Source: Argopecten irradians
Lineage: Eukaryota > Mollusca > Bivalvia > Pectinida > Pectinidae
Reading direction: 5' to 3'
Assembly: GCF_041381155.1 (NCBI RefSeq)
Contig: NC_091135.1
Coordinates: forward strand, 4,109,620 to 4,173,619
DNA: 64,000 bases
Below, in pieces: positions 35,001 through 50,000 of this stretch (within the stretch, counting starts at the first letter, position 1; every line of letters starts with the position of its first letter). Position numbers and translations under genes: made by a program. Below the pieces are notes generated by a model. The model was not told the origin of the DNA. It was given only the letters and a program-made list of their open reading frames with translations, and did not search any database.

Positions 35001-38000
35001 ATATTAAGTCAATAAAAGTGGCTATATTTCGATGGGATGTCCCACTTCCTCAGGTCATCAAATATTTATACACAAATACTGATGATGTTATATGTTGATA
35101 TCAATGCTAATGGTTTAAAATTTGTAAATGATGATTGGAGTTTCGGAAAAACATCAGTTTCTCAAAGTTAATTAATATGACAACTATTGACACAATTGTC
35201 ATTCTCAATTTTCAGATTCATGGAGTTTTTTTTAAAGTTTTTGTTCAGCTCTTTGAATACTAAAATGGGAAAATGACAAATAAATGTAGATACATACCAA
35301 AAGTATGCCCTTCTTTACAAGTGATTGTGAAGTTGTCACCAAGTACAGCTGGTAAACGTTGGTCAAGGAAAATATATAGCAACTACATAACACCATTCTA
35401 CAATTAATCTTTTTTGGTAAATAAAAACAAACTTTACCAGAGCCTGGAATGATAACACTATCAATTTTTGTTATAACTTACATTGTAAAAACGATGCAAA
35501 ATAAAAGTTTGGAAGAATTAGGACAAAAATTATTGTTTAATAACAGATACTAATTCAAAAGCTTATTATAGCCAGTTTCCAATCTACCGGTAGTTGTAGA
35601 AGGTCAGGGGTGAAGTACCCAACACCAAATAACCAATACACAAACCCATATCTAGCTTCACCAAATGAACTATTCAATCTCACTCTTCACAAATTAAAAG
35701 GTTTGGGTTTGGTTTACTTTTGAAGAAAGTCCAATCAAATCTCTGGTCAATTAAAGAAAGTCATTATAAATGTTATATCAAACATGCACATGTGTATGAG
35801 TGCTTGCAGGGTTGGGAGACTGTGGTTCATTTAAAGTCTCGTTATATTTAGTACTATCCCGTCAAAGCTATGACACCGGCAGCACACTTATCTCATACGA
35901 ACGGCAGCCATGCAAAGCTACACTAGTTGACTCCCTCCTAAAATGTTGAGCAGTAAACAAGAGAATAAAACAACACTGTATATCATTAGCTGTTTAAGTT
36001 TGTGGAGAAAAAAATTGCAGTTTTATCTTTGACATTGTGCAAAAGTGTAAGTAGTCGGATAGATCAAATATCATGGCTCGGTAAAAATAAGGAGGTTTAA
36101 CTCAACTCGTTGCCTATAGTGTCATAGTCCAAAAGTCTAAACAATATCACCAACTTAAAATAGCATGAAAATTTGAAAATAAACACACACCGGCGTACTT
36201 TAAATCTTTATCTGGTACTTCAATTCATGTGTTATGGAATTCATAAGGCAGTTTTGATATCAGGTAATACTCATTTTAAGTCATCCATTCAGTACAAATG
36301 TTGGATATCAGGCGAATTATGTGATAAAAAAGTCAATGCAAAAAATAGCATGATAAGAAAAGGATATTTTCACCACATATACAACAGTTGTGATCGATGG
36401 TGTCAATTTCTTTAAATAACTGCCCTAAGGTCTCCATTTTGGCATGTAGAGGTGTATCGATATATTCATGCTGGTGATGTTTCAAAAATTGTAGCATACA
36501 TGAGCAAACATATCTATCTGCAAAAATAAAAAGATATTAAAGAAAAAACGTTTTAAAAAGATGAACAGTTATTTACAAAAGTGAGTCTAATGTTGATAGA
36601 AATAAATACTATTGATGGGTGGATTTTGTGCCTGCCTTATAACCAAACAAAATTAAAAGCTTTTCCTAAACAGGTATAATCAATAACGTTACACGTGTTA
36701 ATTAATTTGATATTGCACTTGTCTAGAGGATTATGACTTAAGATATTGTCGTGTCATCTTCTTCTTCTTTGACTTTATTCCTCCATAAATGAAGAGGTTA
36801 TACAAAACTTTAAGACAAAGAGTTACAAAAAGAAATATGCAAGCGATTACATAAATAACACATATTTGACGTCCTAAATCAGGACATTATTATAAGTAAA
36901 TTGAGAGAAAAAATATATAATAAAGGGAAAAAGGATTCACCAATAAGGAAAATGATTAAATACAATCTAATGTCTTCAAAGACATAATGATATAAATGTA
37001 AAAATGTACACATATTTGCTGAAAAGTTAATTTAGCAGCTTTCACAGAAAAGCAACAACAATTAACGTAAGCAAATCTTGCAGAATACCCATCATCCGGT
37101 AATAGTTCCTGTATATAATCAGGGGTGTACCCTAATTAGTCTCTGATTGACATTATATTTCAGTTTCCTAATATTTTATTAGCAAAAAGATGTTAGTGTC
37201 AATTCGATTAGACATCAGGCATAGCCTATCCCATATTATATCCTTTTTATATCAGAATTACATATACAAATACCAATGACAGATAACTTTGATCAATTTA
37301 CAAATTACAAAATGTAACAATTAGAAAATACATTTTTGTATGAATACATTTTCAATACACTTGCTCTAAAGTTTATAAAACATAAAAAAATATTAAACAT
37401 TGTTTTGGCCACATTTTGCAAACAATTTTCTTTTATAAAAATTGTTTGCCAGAATTACACAATTGTTTTCTGTTCAGCTGTTTTAGCCAGCATAAAATAT
37501 TGAAGTATAGGTTTTTGGCAGTGGAAATTCTGGTACCTTGGTATGTTTTGAATATTTCTATTAACCAAAGTCAGCTTTCAAACTGTTTGTCATGTGTTAA
37601 TATTGGTGCTGTATATTATCAATTAAATTATTCACAAGCCATCTTTGCACATGTATATTCACAAAGATTTAAAGATGTTCCGGATGCAATTAATTATTTT
37701 TTCTAATTTTAACTTGAAGTAAAATGAGAAGCTCAAACTTTTCAATGGTGGTAATGGTGTAAAGTAAGTAACTTTTGTAACTAATGAAAAGTACTAAATC
37801 GTCTGCTCCTGTTTTTGATAGTGAAAAAATACCATTTGTCAGCACCATTTTACCACAACACAAATAATTTGAGTTTTATAGTATGCGTTGGATGATTCAG
37901 ACCAGCATTGCTCACCTTTGTCTTGCATCATTTCCTTTCGACTTTGAAGAAGCTGTAAAGACTCCACAATGTATCGTCCTATGATTATCTGTCGCAGTTT

Positions 38001-41000
38001 CTGTATATTTTTCTCAGCATAAGCAACTTCCTAGAACAAACCAAACAGGCGAATAAAACATCATGTCCATTGCCTTAACAGTCGTCTGAAATCTAAACAC
38101 AAAGTTTAAAATTAAGGATTTAGCAATTCCATTTTCTATTAAAAAGAAAACTTATCTACAGAAAAGTCCTACTAAATATTAAATTCTCATACATATGGTA
38201 TTGGCAATTTCAATACTCCTCTCACAATGGTATTTCACACTAATTATCTTTAAGCATGTGCAATTTCTGCTCACTAGCTTTAGAAAAGTAGTGATATTTT
38301 TATATGCAGTAATGACATGTTTCTTTGAAATGATCTGTTCAGATATAAAAAATATTTGACATCTGTCCATATCTGATTAAAATCTACTTTGAATTTAGAG
38401 TAATTATCTATTAAATTTCGATTTTATTAAAATAATTATTTTAAGATTTTTGTTTTTATATCTTGCCATATTTTCACTACGATCTCCATGTTACCTACTT
38501 CATTTTCTTCTGAGGAATCTGGACTTCTTGGTATATGTAAAGTAATAGTGATGAGAAAATATCTGTCAGGAAAAAAAACAAATGAAGCCATAATAACATT
38601 CATTATTAATTTTGAAACATTCAAATTAAGTCTGGTCTATAGTAAGCTAAAACCAGACATCAAATGTGAAGCTTAGTATACATACATTCTATATATAGAC
38701 ATATTAACTGCCTAGTAAATAAAATTGAATAAAACATCTGGTTTTAAAACAACAAACAAATAAAAAAACTAGAAATATGTCTGTTAGACATTAAGTGCTC
38801 GCTAACTACTTCCTAACCTTAATTTCCAGTATGAAATAATCCTCGGCAACAGGTGTCCCCGTGTACATAGCACTTTCGCTCATTATCTCTGGGACTATTG
38901 CAAGGAGATGGTTTACACCCTTGGTGTATTGTAATAGATACATTCCTTTACTTCATCAGAACTTTAAATGTGAAATACCTTTGAACTTTGTTAAGTGTGT
39001 TCTTTGTTACATAGAAGCGTGTTTATTATTATATAGATATTGATACGATAGACTCAAGACTTGATTCGCTGTTCAAAATAGTCGTCCGCTAGAACACTGT
39101 CTAGTCTCTGTGCACATGGTGACTCACCTGTGCCACGCTTGAACGCCTTTCTGGGGTACATTAGATCTAGAGCTCAGACACCCAGACTGATATTTTATAT
39201 TGTCTTTTTTTGTTTCACTCGTATGATAATGCGCTTCACAATGCGTCTATATTTATCGACTATTTGAACCTTTTTAATACATCATCGGTGAGGTGCTTGG
39301 ATTTCTTGAGCGATACAAGCGTTTGTATGTTTATACGCTTCCAGTTCCATAATCCTTTATCGACTATTTAAACCTTAATGCACATTGGTGTACAAAATCG
39401 GCGAGGTGCTTGAATATATAGAGAGTTGCAAGCGTTTTTATGATTATACGCTTCCAGTTCCAAACGTATTTTTGTGATAAGTGTTTAATCCAGGTACGTT
39501 CTTGATTACTGACAATTGCATATGTAAATCGTTGCAAAAGAGTTAATATTTAATTTATGTTTATGAAATCATAAGCTGTGTATGTAACCATAAGCCAAAG
39601 ACCAACAGAATATAGTTATTCAATACGTAGATCTCACTTCCGGTATTTCATGCGCACTAGGCATAACGGATGTACACAGACTCTACACACGACAAGGAAA
39701 ACAATAGGGCGAGCGTACTCTGCTCGCCCTAAAAACAATATTGGCACCAAGATCATGAAAGATTTATAAATTTAAAACAGTCTTAAGGCTAGATTATGCC
39801 CATCACAAATGACATTACAAAAAGTTACATTCTTTTTTGATTGGCTACGCAAACCACACAGGATTTAGCCATTGTTACCTGAGGACCCGAAGCCTTTTTA
39901 GCGGTAGAGAGTACCAGGATGAAGGGTTAGAGATGTCTGTTGTGACAGATGTAGCCAAGTCTTTTCCTTGCCAAAGGTGAATTCGGAAGGTTTCCATGAC
40001 ATCAACCATCAATGTCAAGGGCACTTTGATTTCAAATAAAAAAACAAAAACTTTTTATTACATACAGTTAAACATATCCTCATTGGTATTAACTTATTTC
40101 AGATTGGTCAAGGGAGATAACTTCAACATCTTAATACATGTACATGTATGTATAATTTATATAATGTATAATATACAATGTGAATTCCAGGAGCTGCATA
40201 ATTATACAATGATATATAAATTTTATCTGGGATAAAGAACATCAATTTATTAATTAATCATGATACTAGTATAAAATGTCTACAACTCTCAGTACCTGTT
40301 TGATTTTCAATCATCATCTGTACTCTTTTCTGTAGCCTGCTTATCTCCTCTGTTTCCTGGTGCAGTGGCTGGATGTGAAACTGTAATATAATTGTATAGG
40401 AATAAAAAATAAATGTAATGTATAGAAACATTGCTATACTTTTTATGATATTTTCTCCATATTTCATTAAAGATGCTCCACCGCCGACAGAGCATAAATG
40501 ATATCCTTCACTTGAATAATAATTGGTGTTTAATCGTGTACATATATGTCTAATTAACACAAAAAAATAACAGAAAATAATTTATTTTGCCTTTTGTGCA
40601 TGCGCAATCAATACTTCATTCCATATAGGATATAGTGCCACAGATTTTTTTCAGGATGCAATTAATTAAATTATATTTTGTAATTTTAACATGAAGTAAA
40701 ATTAGAAGCTCAAACTTTCCAATGGTGGTAATGGTGTAAATTAAGTAACATTTGTAACTGGAGAAAAATACTAAATCGTCTGCTCCTGTTTTTGTTAGTG
40801 AAAAAATACCATTTGTCAGCGGTGGAGCATCTTTAACAAGTTACATATAATTATCAATAGTTCAGTAAAATGATATGAAATTAAAAATATAAAAATCATG
40901 ACATAGAAGGGTGATAAGGTGATGTAGGGGTTCTCCTTTCACCTAACCGCCCAGGGCATGAAAGTGAAAAGGTCAGGGGTCACCTACCTATTTATGTAGG

Positions 41001-44000
41001 CTTTCTATTGGCACTCCAGTTTCCTCCGACTCTAGGACCCCTTACCGGCTTATTACATCCGGGCCATCAAAAATCATTTGTATAACTTGTTTCTCAATCA
41101 ATGTAAAAAAAATGAAGTTGATGTAAGAGAATTTCTGGAGGGCAGTGTATGACAATTAACTCATTTATATATAAGTCACTTACCTCGAGTTGTTTCTGGA
41201 ACATTCTAATCTTTAATGCATCAAACTTCTTTTTTGATGATCTACAATCAATATAATGTATAGAACTCAAATATAATGTTAATTCTTAATGATCTTACTT
41301 TATGATTTGTAAGTAAGGACACTTTGTGACACCCTGCAGTTTGTACAAAACATTGAGCACATTGCATGTCACCCTGCTATGGAGGCTGTCTAGTGCCAAA
41401 TTTATAGTATAATCGCACTGAAATGAATACGGTGCTATGGAATGGGGTGGACGTAAAAACACTACACATATCGTATAAACTGCTTATGTTTCCGCACACT
41501 CCCACATCATTTTATTTCAAATTTGCATATTACAAAGTTATCTGCCCTTGCGGGTAGGTATCGATTGTGACATCATGTGTTTGCGAGCGTAACGTCATAC
41601 GTTTCCGAGATAACGACGTGAATTGCGCTCACAAAATAATGACGTAACAATCGATACCTACCCGCAAGGGAGCTTACTCTGTAATATGCAAAAACGGAAT
41701 AGTTACAGCTGCTGTAATTAAAGACAATAGTACATAAGTCATTCAATACTCCCTCCATCCTCCAACTTGTACACCCACTTCCTCCCCCTCTATTTAATGA
41801 TGAGATATTGTTTGATACGTACACGAGTAGAGCGCTGAATAGCATGGCGTTGTCCGACATATCTACCCCGTAACAATGCCAGTCTTTGTTTTGATCTGTT
41901 GTGGTAAAGCTGGTGTTCCACTGTTGCAGATTCACAGACACGCCTGTAACAAAGCAGTGAAAGATTGATGTTGATTGTAAAATTTTCTGGAGATGAATTA
42001 AACATGTGTGCAATAAAAATGTCTGCTTTTTAAATAAATATTATGTATTTGCACATAATAGTGTTATCTGCGGGTAGGAATTGATTATGACGCCATGTGT
42101 TTGCCAGCATAACGTCATACTTTTCTGCGAAAACAACGTGAATTAAGCTGCACTCACAAAATAATGGCGTAGCAATCGAGATCTACTGACAAGGGAGCTA
42201 ACTCTGTAATATGCAAAGACGAAAAATTAGGTCCATTAAATCCTATTCATGTTTTTAAGTACAAATGTACCTAATTTCAACCCAAAGCACATTGAGGACA
42301 TAAATGGCAATTTCTTCTGGTACTAGTATGCTCAGATATGTTTTATTGTGTTGTAACTACAGATTGCTATTAAGTACCTAAAATCATCATATATACAGCA
42401 GAAGTTTTACCAATATAATTCTTTATTTAACAAGTTTTAAAATTTGACAAAGTCTTGGATAAGATAATGCTGAACGGACAGACATGACAAAAAACCACAA
42501 GTCCCTTATCAACTCCCGTAGTACTAGTCTTCACAGGAGATTTGGGCCCAGTTTCACAAACATTACTTAAATTTAAGGAATCCCTTAACTTAAAGATCAT
42601 GCTCCACCTCCGACAGAGCATAAATGATATTAATCATTTGAAAAATAATTGGTGTTTAATCGTGTATGTATATGCCTAATTAACACAAAAAATAACATAA
42701 AATAATCTCTTTCACCTTTGGTGCATGCGCAATCATTACTTCATTCTATATAAGATATAGTGCCAGGGAATTTTTTCGGGATGCAATTAATCATATTTCA
42801 TATTTTTAACTTGAAGTAAAATTAGAAGCTCAAACTTTTCATTGGTGGTAATGGTGTAAAATAAGTAACTTTTGTAACTGAAGAAAAATACAAAATCGTC
42901 TGCTCCTGTTTTTGATAGCGAAAAAATACCATTTGTCAGCGGTGGAGCATCTTTAAAATTTTTCCTATGGGGAAATTTAAGGCATAAATAAAGATCAAAA
43001 CTACACAAAACTTTATAGATTTGCAATAATTTCATCTTATTAGCACCTTTTTACTTTTTTCAATATTTAAGACGCCCTGGGCGCTTATTTGGTCGAATAC
43101 AGTATATATACAGTATTAATCAATACACATGTTTTGTGTGAAGAGTGCAACTTTGGGGACCGATTACATCCTACCTTCCATCATTGAGCTGAGAACTTTC
43201 ACCTACCTTTATTTGTGACGACAACATTTCCCCTGAAAAGAAAACCTACCTTTATTTGTGACGACAACATTTCCCCTGAAAAGAAAACCTACCTTTATTT
43301 GTGACGACAACATTTCCCCTGAAGAGAAAACCTACCTTTATTTGTGACGACAACATTTCCCCTGAAGAGAAAACCTACCTTTACTTGTGATGACAACATT
43401 TCCCCTGAAGAGAAAACCTACCTTTACTTGTGATGACAACATTTCCCCTGAAGAGAAAACCTATCTTTACTTGTGACGACAACATTTCCCCTGAAGAGAA
43501 AACCTACCTTTACTTGTGATGACAACATTCCCCTGAAGAGAAAACCTACCTTTACTTGTGATGACAACATTCCCCTGAAGAGAAAACCTACCTTTATTTG
43601 TGATGACAACATTTTCCATGAAGAGAAAACCTACCTTAATACTTGTGACTAGAATACAACATTTCCCCTGAAGAGAAAACCTACCTTTACTTGTGATGAC
43701 AACATTCCCCTGAAGAGAAAACCTACCTTTACTTGTGATGACAACATTTCCCCTGAAGAGAAAACCTACCTTTACTTGTGATGACAACATTCCCCTGAAG
43801 AGAAAACCTACCTTTATTTGTGATGACAACATTTTCCATGAAGAGAAAACCTACCTTTACTTATGACAACAACATTTCCCCTGAAGAGAAAACCTACCTT
43901 TACTTGTGATGACAACATTCCCCTGAAGAGAAAACCTACCTTTACTTGTGACAACAACATTTCCCCTGAAGAGAAAACCTACCTTTACTTGTGATGACAA

Positions 44001-47000
44001 CATTTTCCATGAAGAGAAAACCTACCTTTACTTATGACAACATTTCCCCTGAAGAGAAAACCTACCTTTACTTGTGATGACAACATTCCCCTGAAGAGAA
44101 AAAAACCTACCTTTACTTGTGATGACAACATTTCCCCTGAAGAGAAAACCTACCTTTACTTGTGACGACAACATTTCCCCTGAAGAGAAAAAAACCTACC
44201 TTTACTTGTGACAACAACATTCCCCTGAAGAGAAAAAAACCTACCTTAACTTGTGACGACAACATTTCCCCTGATGAGAAAACCTACCTTTATTTGTGAC
44301 AACAACATTTCCCCTGAAGAGAAAACCATCACATGTGGAAAGTAGTAAGGTCTCGTCCTTGTATCGTACAGCTGAAACATATCACAGTACACTCAATTTT
44401 ACCTCCGTTTCACATCAAATTGTGGAGTCCAACCATGAAGGCCATTGAGAAAAAATCATCTGAACCCTATATATTAAAGTAATTTTGTATGTTTGTTTTG
44501 GTTTACTAGTTTAATGCTCTATCAACAGCCAGGGTCATTTAAGTATGTGTCAAGTTTGGATGGTGAGGAAAGCTGGAGTACCCAGAAAAAAAGCAGTACC
44601 TGGCAACTGCCCTACATGGTATATATTAGAACTTGAAACCCAGAAGTGGAGGGTGTTGTGGTAATTTTAACTCTACTCGGCCACTGCAGCATTTATATGT
44701 AAAACTCTACTGTATCATTAGTATAAAATGTTGATCTGAGTTACCTGTGATATTCAGCTCCGTCTCTACCTGAACATGAGTTGTGTGGTGTAAGACCATT
44801 TTGTCATCAAACAGATTAACCACATACACCATTAGGTAATACTCCTTGACTAATAATACCAAAATCTGGTCCTGGAAAACACAGCATTTAAATTGGTAAC
44901 ATATATGGTTCACAGAGATTTTTCATAAAACCTTGATGGACTTTTCAAGGAAGTTTCCCAGTTTCCAGGGACTGTATCACCGGTTATTATAATGAAAACA
45001 ACAGTGAACATTGTTAATTCACAAATTCACCTTATAGCCAGTTATGTTTGTGGGAATGATATTGTTTGCGCTTTCATGGGGAATTACTATGAACACAAAA
45101 ATTTGATATTGAAACCCAAAATTTTGAGAAATGGTTGAATTACATATACCATATTTGACTCAATAAGTGCCCAGAATGTTTGAAAACATGTTAATAAGAC
45201 GAAATTATTGCAAATCTATACAGTTTTGAGTAGTTTTGGTCTTTATTTATGCCTGGACAATTAAAATTGAGTCCTCAAAATGGGAAGGGACAATTATAGG
45301 GACATGGGCCCTTATTGGGTCGAATACGGTAAATTTGAAAGGCAAAATGCATAAACTCTGACCCGCATAAATTTTTTCTGAATGTCTACATCATTTGTAT
45401 TGTGATGTTTGGCTCCTGTACATCAGTTACACAATGTAATCAGTTGTACCAGTCAACTAAAGACGTTACCACTGAAAAAAACATGGCCCCTTTTCTAAAT
45501 GTCTTGAAGATATGTATTCTTATACACGTATATTACAATTGAGAACAGAAGACAGCTGAAATATTAACACTATTTCAGGTTCATTACCTTTGAAATCTGT
45601 TTGATTGTAATATCAATCACTGCCAAAGAATCTTGATCACTGTGGAGTGATATGGACGATACTACATCTCCGTTCTTTAAATTCACCACTACCATAACAA
45701 CCGTTCCATCCTGGTATCCAGTGACCATATAATCCAGGAGTGTGCCTATTTCAGCAAATAAAATATTAAAACAAAAAAGAGATTATCATAAGAAATCAAA
45801 AAGTGGTCAATAAGCTAGAGAGGAAATCAAAATTTGCACAGATAAAGGATTCAAATCAGGTGATTGTTAAATTAAAACAATCTATGTTTTGTTGTCTGGT
45901 CCCTTCTTGCTATAAGTATCAAAACAAAACACATAATAAGAAATGGTTATGTCATATACAATATATGCTCTAAAAATCAGATGGTGAAATTTCAAAACCG
46001 TTAAAATTTAATTTGCTTATTTTTACTTAGAATAATTACATGTATTGCGAAATTTTTGTAACTTATATAATTTGATTACCAACAACCTGATGAATGAAAT
46101 GAGCAATCATTTGAATCAATAAATAAGTGTTTCTTACACTGCCTGACCTGTACATGCATTGCTTGGATCACACATGTTTCCGGGATAATTGATGGAACTC
46201 TTTCCTTTTTAATGCACTACTATGATAACACTGAGTATGTATTAAAAGGATATTGAATGTGTAGAGTCTTCTAGTCATTTAAGGGTAAAAACTATCATGC
46301 AGTATTAGTTACACAGTTTGTTAGTGACCTAATACGAAAAAATATTGGGTCTAAAATAAAATTGTATCGCCGAGCCTGATACATGTTTATTTTAGACCCA
46401 ATATTTTTCTGTATTAGGTCACTAACAAACTGTGTAATGAATTTATCCCGTCGAAGACCCTTTCAATGAAGTAACTGCAAAATGCATTATGTACGGAAAC
46501 CCAAACGACTCAAACTTAAACAATTTTCACCTCATTGAAGACTCGAATGTGTTGTCATGGTCCATTTCTGTTAAATAATCCTAAATAAGTGTTGCCAATT
46601 TCGGTTTGCTTTGAAAGTGGTCATCAGCACTATCATTCAAACCTTTTGTCTCCATCTTTTGATTGCCGTCGTCGCGAAGTGTTACTTGACCGCCATCTTG
46701 TTGCTAATGACATTAGGGGCAAAGAACGATAACTCTATCGTCCAAACCTGATACGATTTCTACTTACCTAATACGACTATATATTGGATATCACGTGACG
46801 TCATTTTAAGCAATAGGAATACAAGATTTTTGTCAGAGGCGGGACAATACCTGTTGGCATGTGTACTGGCTTCTGTAACCATGCTATTGCAGACGGGCAA
46901 GTTGATGTAAAGGTCATTTTCTTCAAAAGTCTACATTGCTCCCTGTTATTGTAAATGAAAAAATAAATGTTAGCTATATATTAACATCATTTTTTGAACC

Positions 47001-50000
47001 GACACAAGTAATATCAGTAATATATATAATTCATTCTAAGAGTCTGAGGAGAAACCCTTTCAGACAAGTAATCACTTATGACAATATTTTAAAGAAATAT
47101 AACAATTTTCTAGATAATTATGATATTTAATATGTTGTATTTTACATATGATTTATATAAATGAATGTTAAAAAACATAAAATGACAAATGATTTATATA
47201 AATGAATGTTAAGAAACATTAAATGACAAATTATAACATAGAAATTTTCAGAATGTAACACAACATTGTTTGAAATCTTGCATACATTTATATATGTCAG
47301 ACACTTGATATGTAACTTACCGAGAATAACATGGAAACTTGATATGCCATAGTAAAACATCACCATTTCTCATAGCAACAGATAAAATGGCCGCCTCTGC
47401 TAAGCAGCTGACAGTGTTCTCTCCATATGCTGGCGTCCATGCTATCTCTGGATTTCATGTAGAAATAATAGTGAATATATATAGCTGTATGATTATGACA
47501 TGTCACAAATGTGTCAAGCATTTGAGAATTGAAAAATTTATTTATTACCATCTCCATCTTTGATCTTACACAGTGGACCTTCAATAAACCGGACACTTCC
47601 GTCCCTAGCCAAAACCACATTCATATTGGGAAATCTACATATTGACACATTCTTCCTACAATGTACTGTTAGTCAGTACATGTATTATACAGTTGTTTCA
47701 TGACTTATCAGTCAACAGTCAAAACTATTTTCCCAAGGTGTTGGGACTATCCTGATGAACTTTTCCTGAGGCTGGAGGCCAAGGGAAACTATTTATAGGG
47801 TTGGTCTCAACACTGAGGGGAAACAGTTTTGACTGTTGACTGATCACTAAGACAACTGATTTGTTACCTGAACCGTAATCTTAAACTTGTCACAGGTTTT
47901 CGAGAGAAAGACTTTGTTCAAAAAAGTATCAAGGTCCAACGTTCCAGTGTTTATGACATCAACATTGAATTATGATGTCAACAATTATACGCATGCAAAA
48001 GTTCTTCGCCTGTAAAGAGTCAAACTAATGACCGATCAATAGTTTCTGAGGATTTGTATATTTGTAACAAATTTCAAGCAATTTCATGTGAAAACAGTCT
48101 AAATAACTTTATTCACGTTTACATACAGTATAGAGAGTCAGGTAACAATGAAATCTGTTCCCTGGCATTTCATGCAGATTATGAATTTTCTTGTATTTTC
48201 TTGGATCCATTAGTAGTGTATTCATGTGTGAAAAAATAGATTGTATTCAATTGTTTGCTGTCATGAACGTGCAGTGAGAAGCAGAAATTATTTCCATTCC
48301 TTTGTAAATTATAGCACTTGTCCACTTCTTCTCATGAAATCTGTTTAAAATACATTTTAACCTCACTTTTACAAACCATTATAAGAGCTGTTTGAGAACA
48401 GCAAAGCTAAATTCTAGCAGCCTTATAAGACCTAAGAGCTTAATCATGCGAGTACATTTGTGCCAATTAGGCATGTTAAAATTCTCAAAATCCTGTGCTT
48501 TCCCTTTAAAATGATTGCCCATATCCATAACAATTGATCATGATTAGTTCTTTAATGGCTGTCACAGGCGAGCTTTGCTGTTCTCTAACAACTCAGTTGT
48601 TCAGCTTGATTATGACCTATCAAGTACATATAGCTATAATATGTACTTGCCAATTACAGTGGAACTCGGTTAATATGAACTCGAAGGGACCGAGATAAAA
48701 CTTTGAGTTATCTGAGTGTTTGAATTAAGCGAGTTCTCATGTCTAATGACAATCTCTTTACTTGGTATATATAGAGGAGTGCCATGTCGTAAAATGATGT
48801 GAACAAGAGATGTTAAAATTGCCGATTGTAGTTGCAAAATTATAACAATAAAACCGAGATATATATTTTGAAATGCTATTCTACAGCAGATTTATGGGGA
48901 AAAATCAGCATTTTCGTCGAACTCGTTGTCTAAAAATATAATTTCGAGTTATAAGAACATTTTATTTATGATTTTTGTAATTCGGACCCAAAATTAACTT
49001 TGTATTATCCGAGTTCTTCAAGTTTTCTGAATTCGAATTATCCGAGTTCTTTAAACAAAGATAAAGAGGGGATTCGGCCGGGACCGAAAAAGTACTTCGT
49101 TTTAAGCCAGGTTGTCGAATTATAATAAGTTCGTATCAACCAAGTTCCACTGTACATGTTACATTCATTCCCATTATAATACTTCATTAATTAGTTGACG
49201 GAATCCTTTCCTACCTAGAGCAGACACACTGTGCATTTTAGTTCTGAGGTAATGGATGTCCTTTGGATCGCCTGTATTCCACTCAGAGTTCTCTAGATAT
49301 AACGAGGACAGATCAGCCACCTGTAGAATCATGTTCAAAATAGGGAAATTGCATCATTATTCATATACATGTATATACAATTTATAACAGGAAAAGTTGA
49401 TGCAGTTAATTACATTATCAATGCAGCAATAATAGCGAAAGATCCATCGATGTATTGCTTATTTTTTTCTTTCAAATAATTTTTTTCTTTCATATACCAA
49501 GTAAATCAAAATGTAAGTCAGGGAAGGTATAGGTATTTTGTATATTAGTATCTGTACAGAGTCAGGCAATATACCACAAATATGACAGTTATATATAAAA
49601 GAATAAGATAGATTACATCCTTTAAATTAATAAATGTGAATTTAAGTGTTCTATTCTGATCATTAATCTATATCATAGCAGTTTTTCAGCTATTGTACAT
49701 TATTACAATACGACTATTTAATCACTTACCACTTTCCAGCTTGATTGGGTGTCGAAGGCACTGTGCAACAGTAGTTGGTGGTCATGTGACAGGGTTGCTA
49801 GGATACATCTAAAATCACCATTAATGCCAGGTATTTATAGTTAGAAATACAATATCATAATTCTACAAAAATCAACTTTATTGCGTTATGTATAATGTAC
49901 ATTCAATAACATTGTATTAAAATAGAACCAAGAATATTTGATATATATACAGTAAAAACTTCCTAATCAACCACCTCTATATCAATATACTGACTGCTTG

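Noticed and set aside
43424-43832. Repetitive minus frames (SSQVKVGFLFRG units)
   Set aside because: Translation of the 43-bp intronic satellite; the frame changes with each unit and no start or splice support exists.
47549-47632. GTF3C4 exon 6 starting at the nearer acceptor (47633)
   Set aside because: That acceptor puts a stop into the phase set by exon 5. The acceptor before 47665 keeps the frame, so it was chosen.
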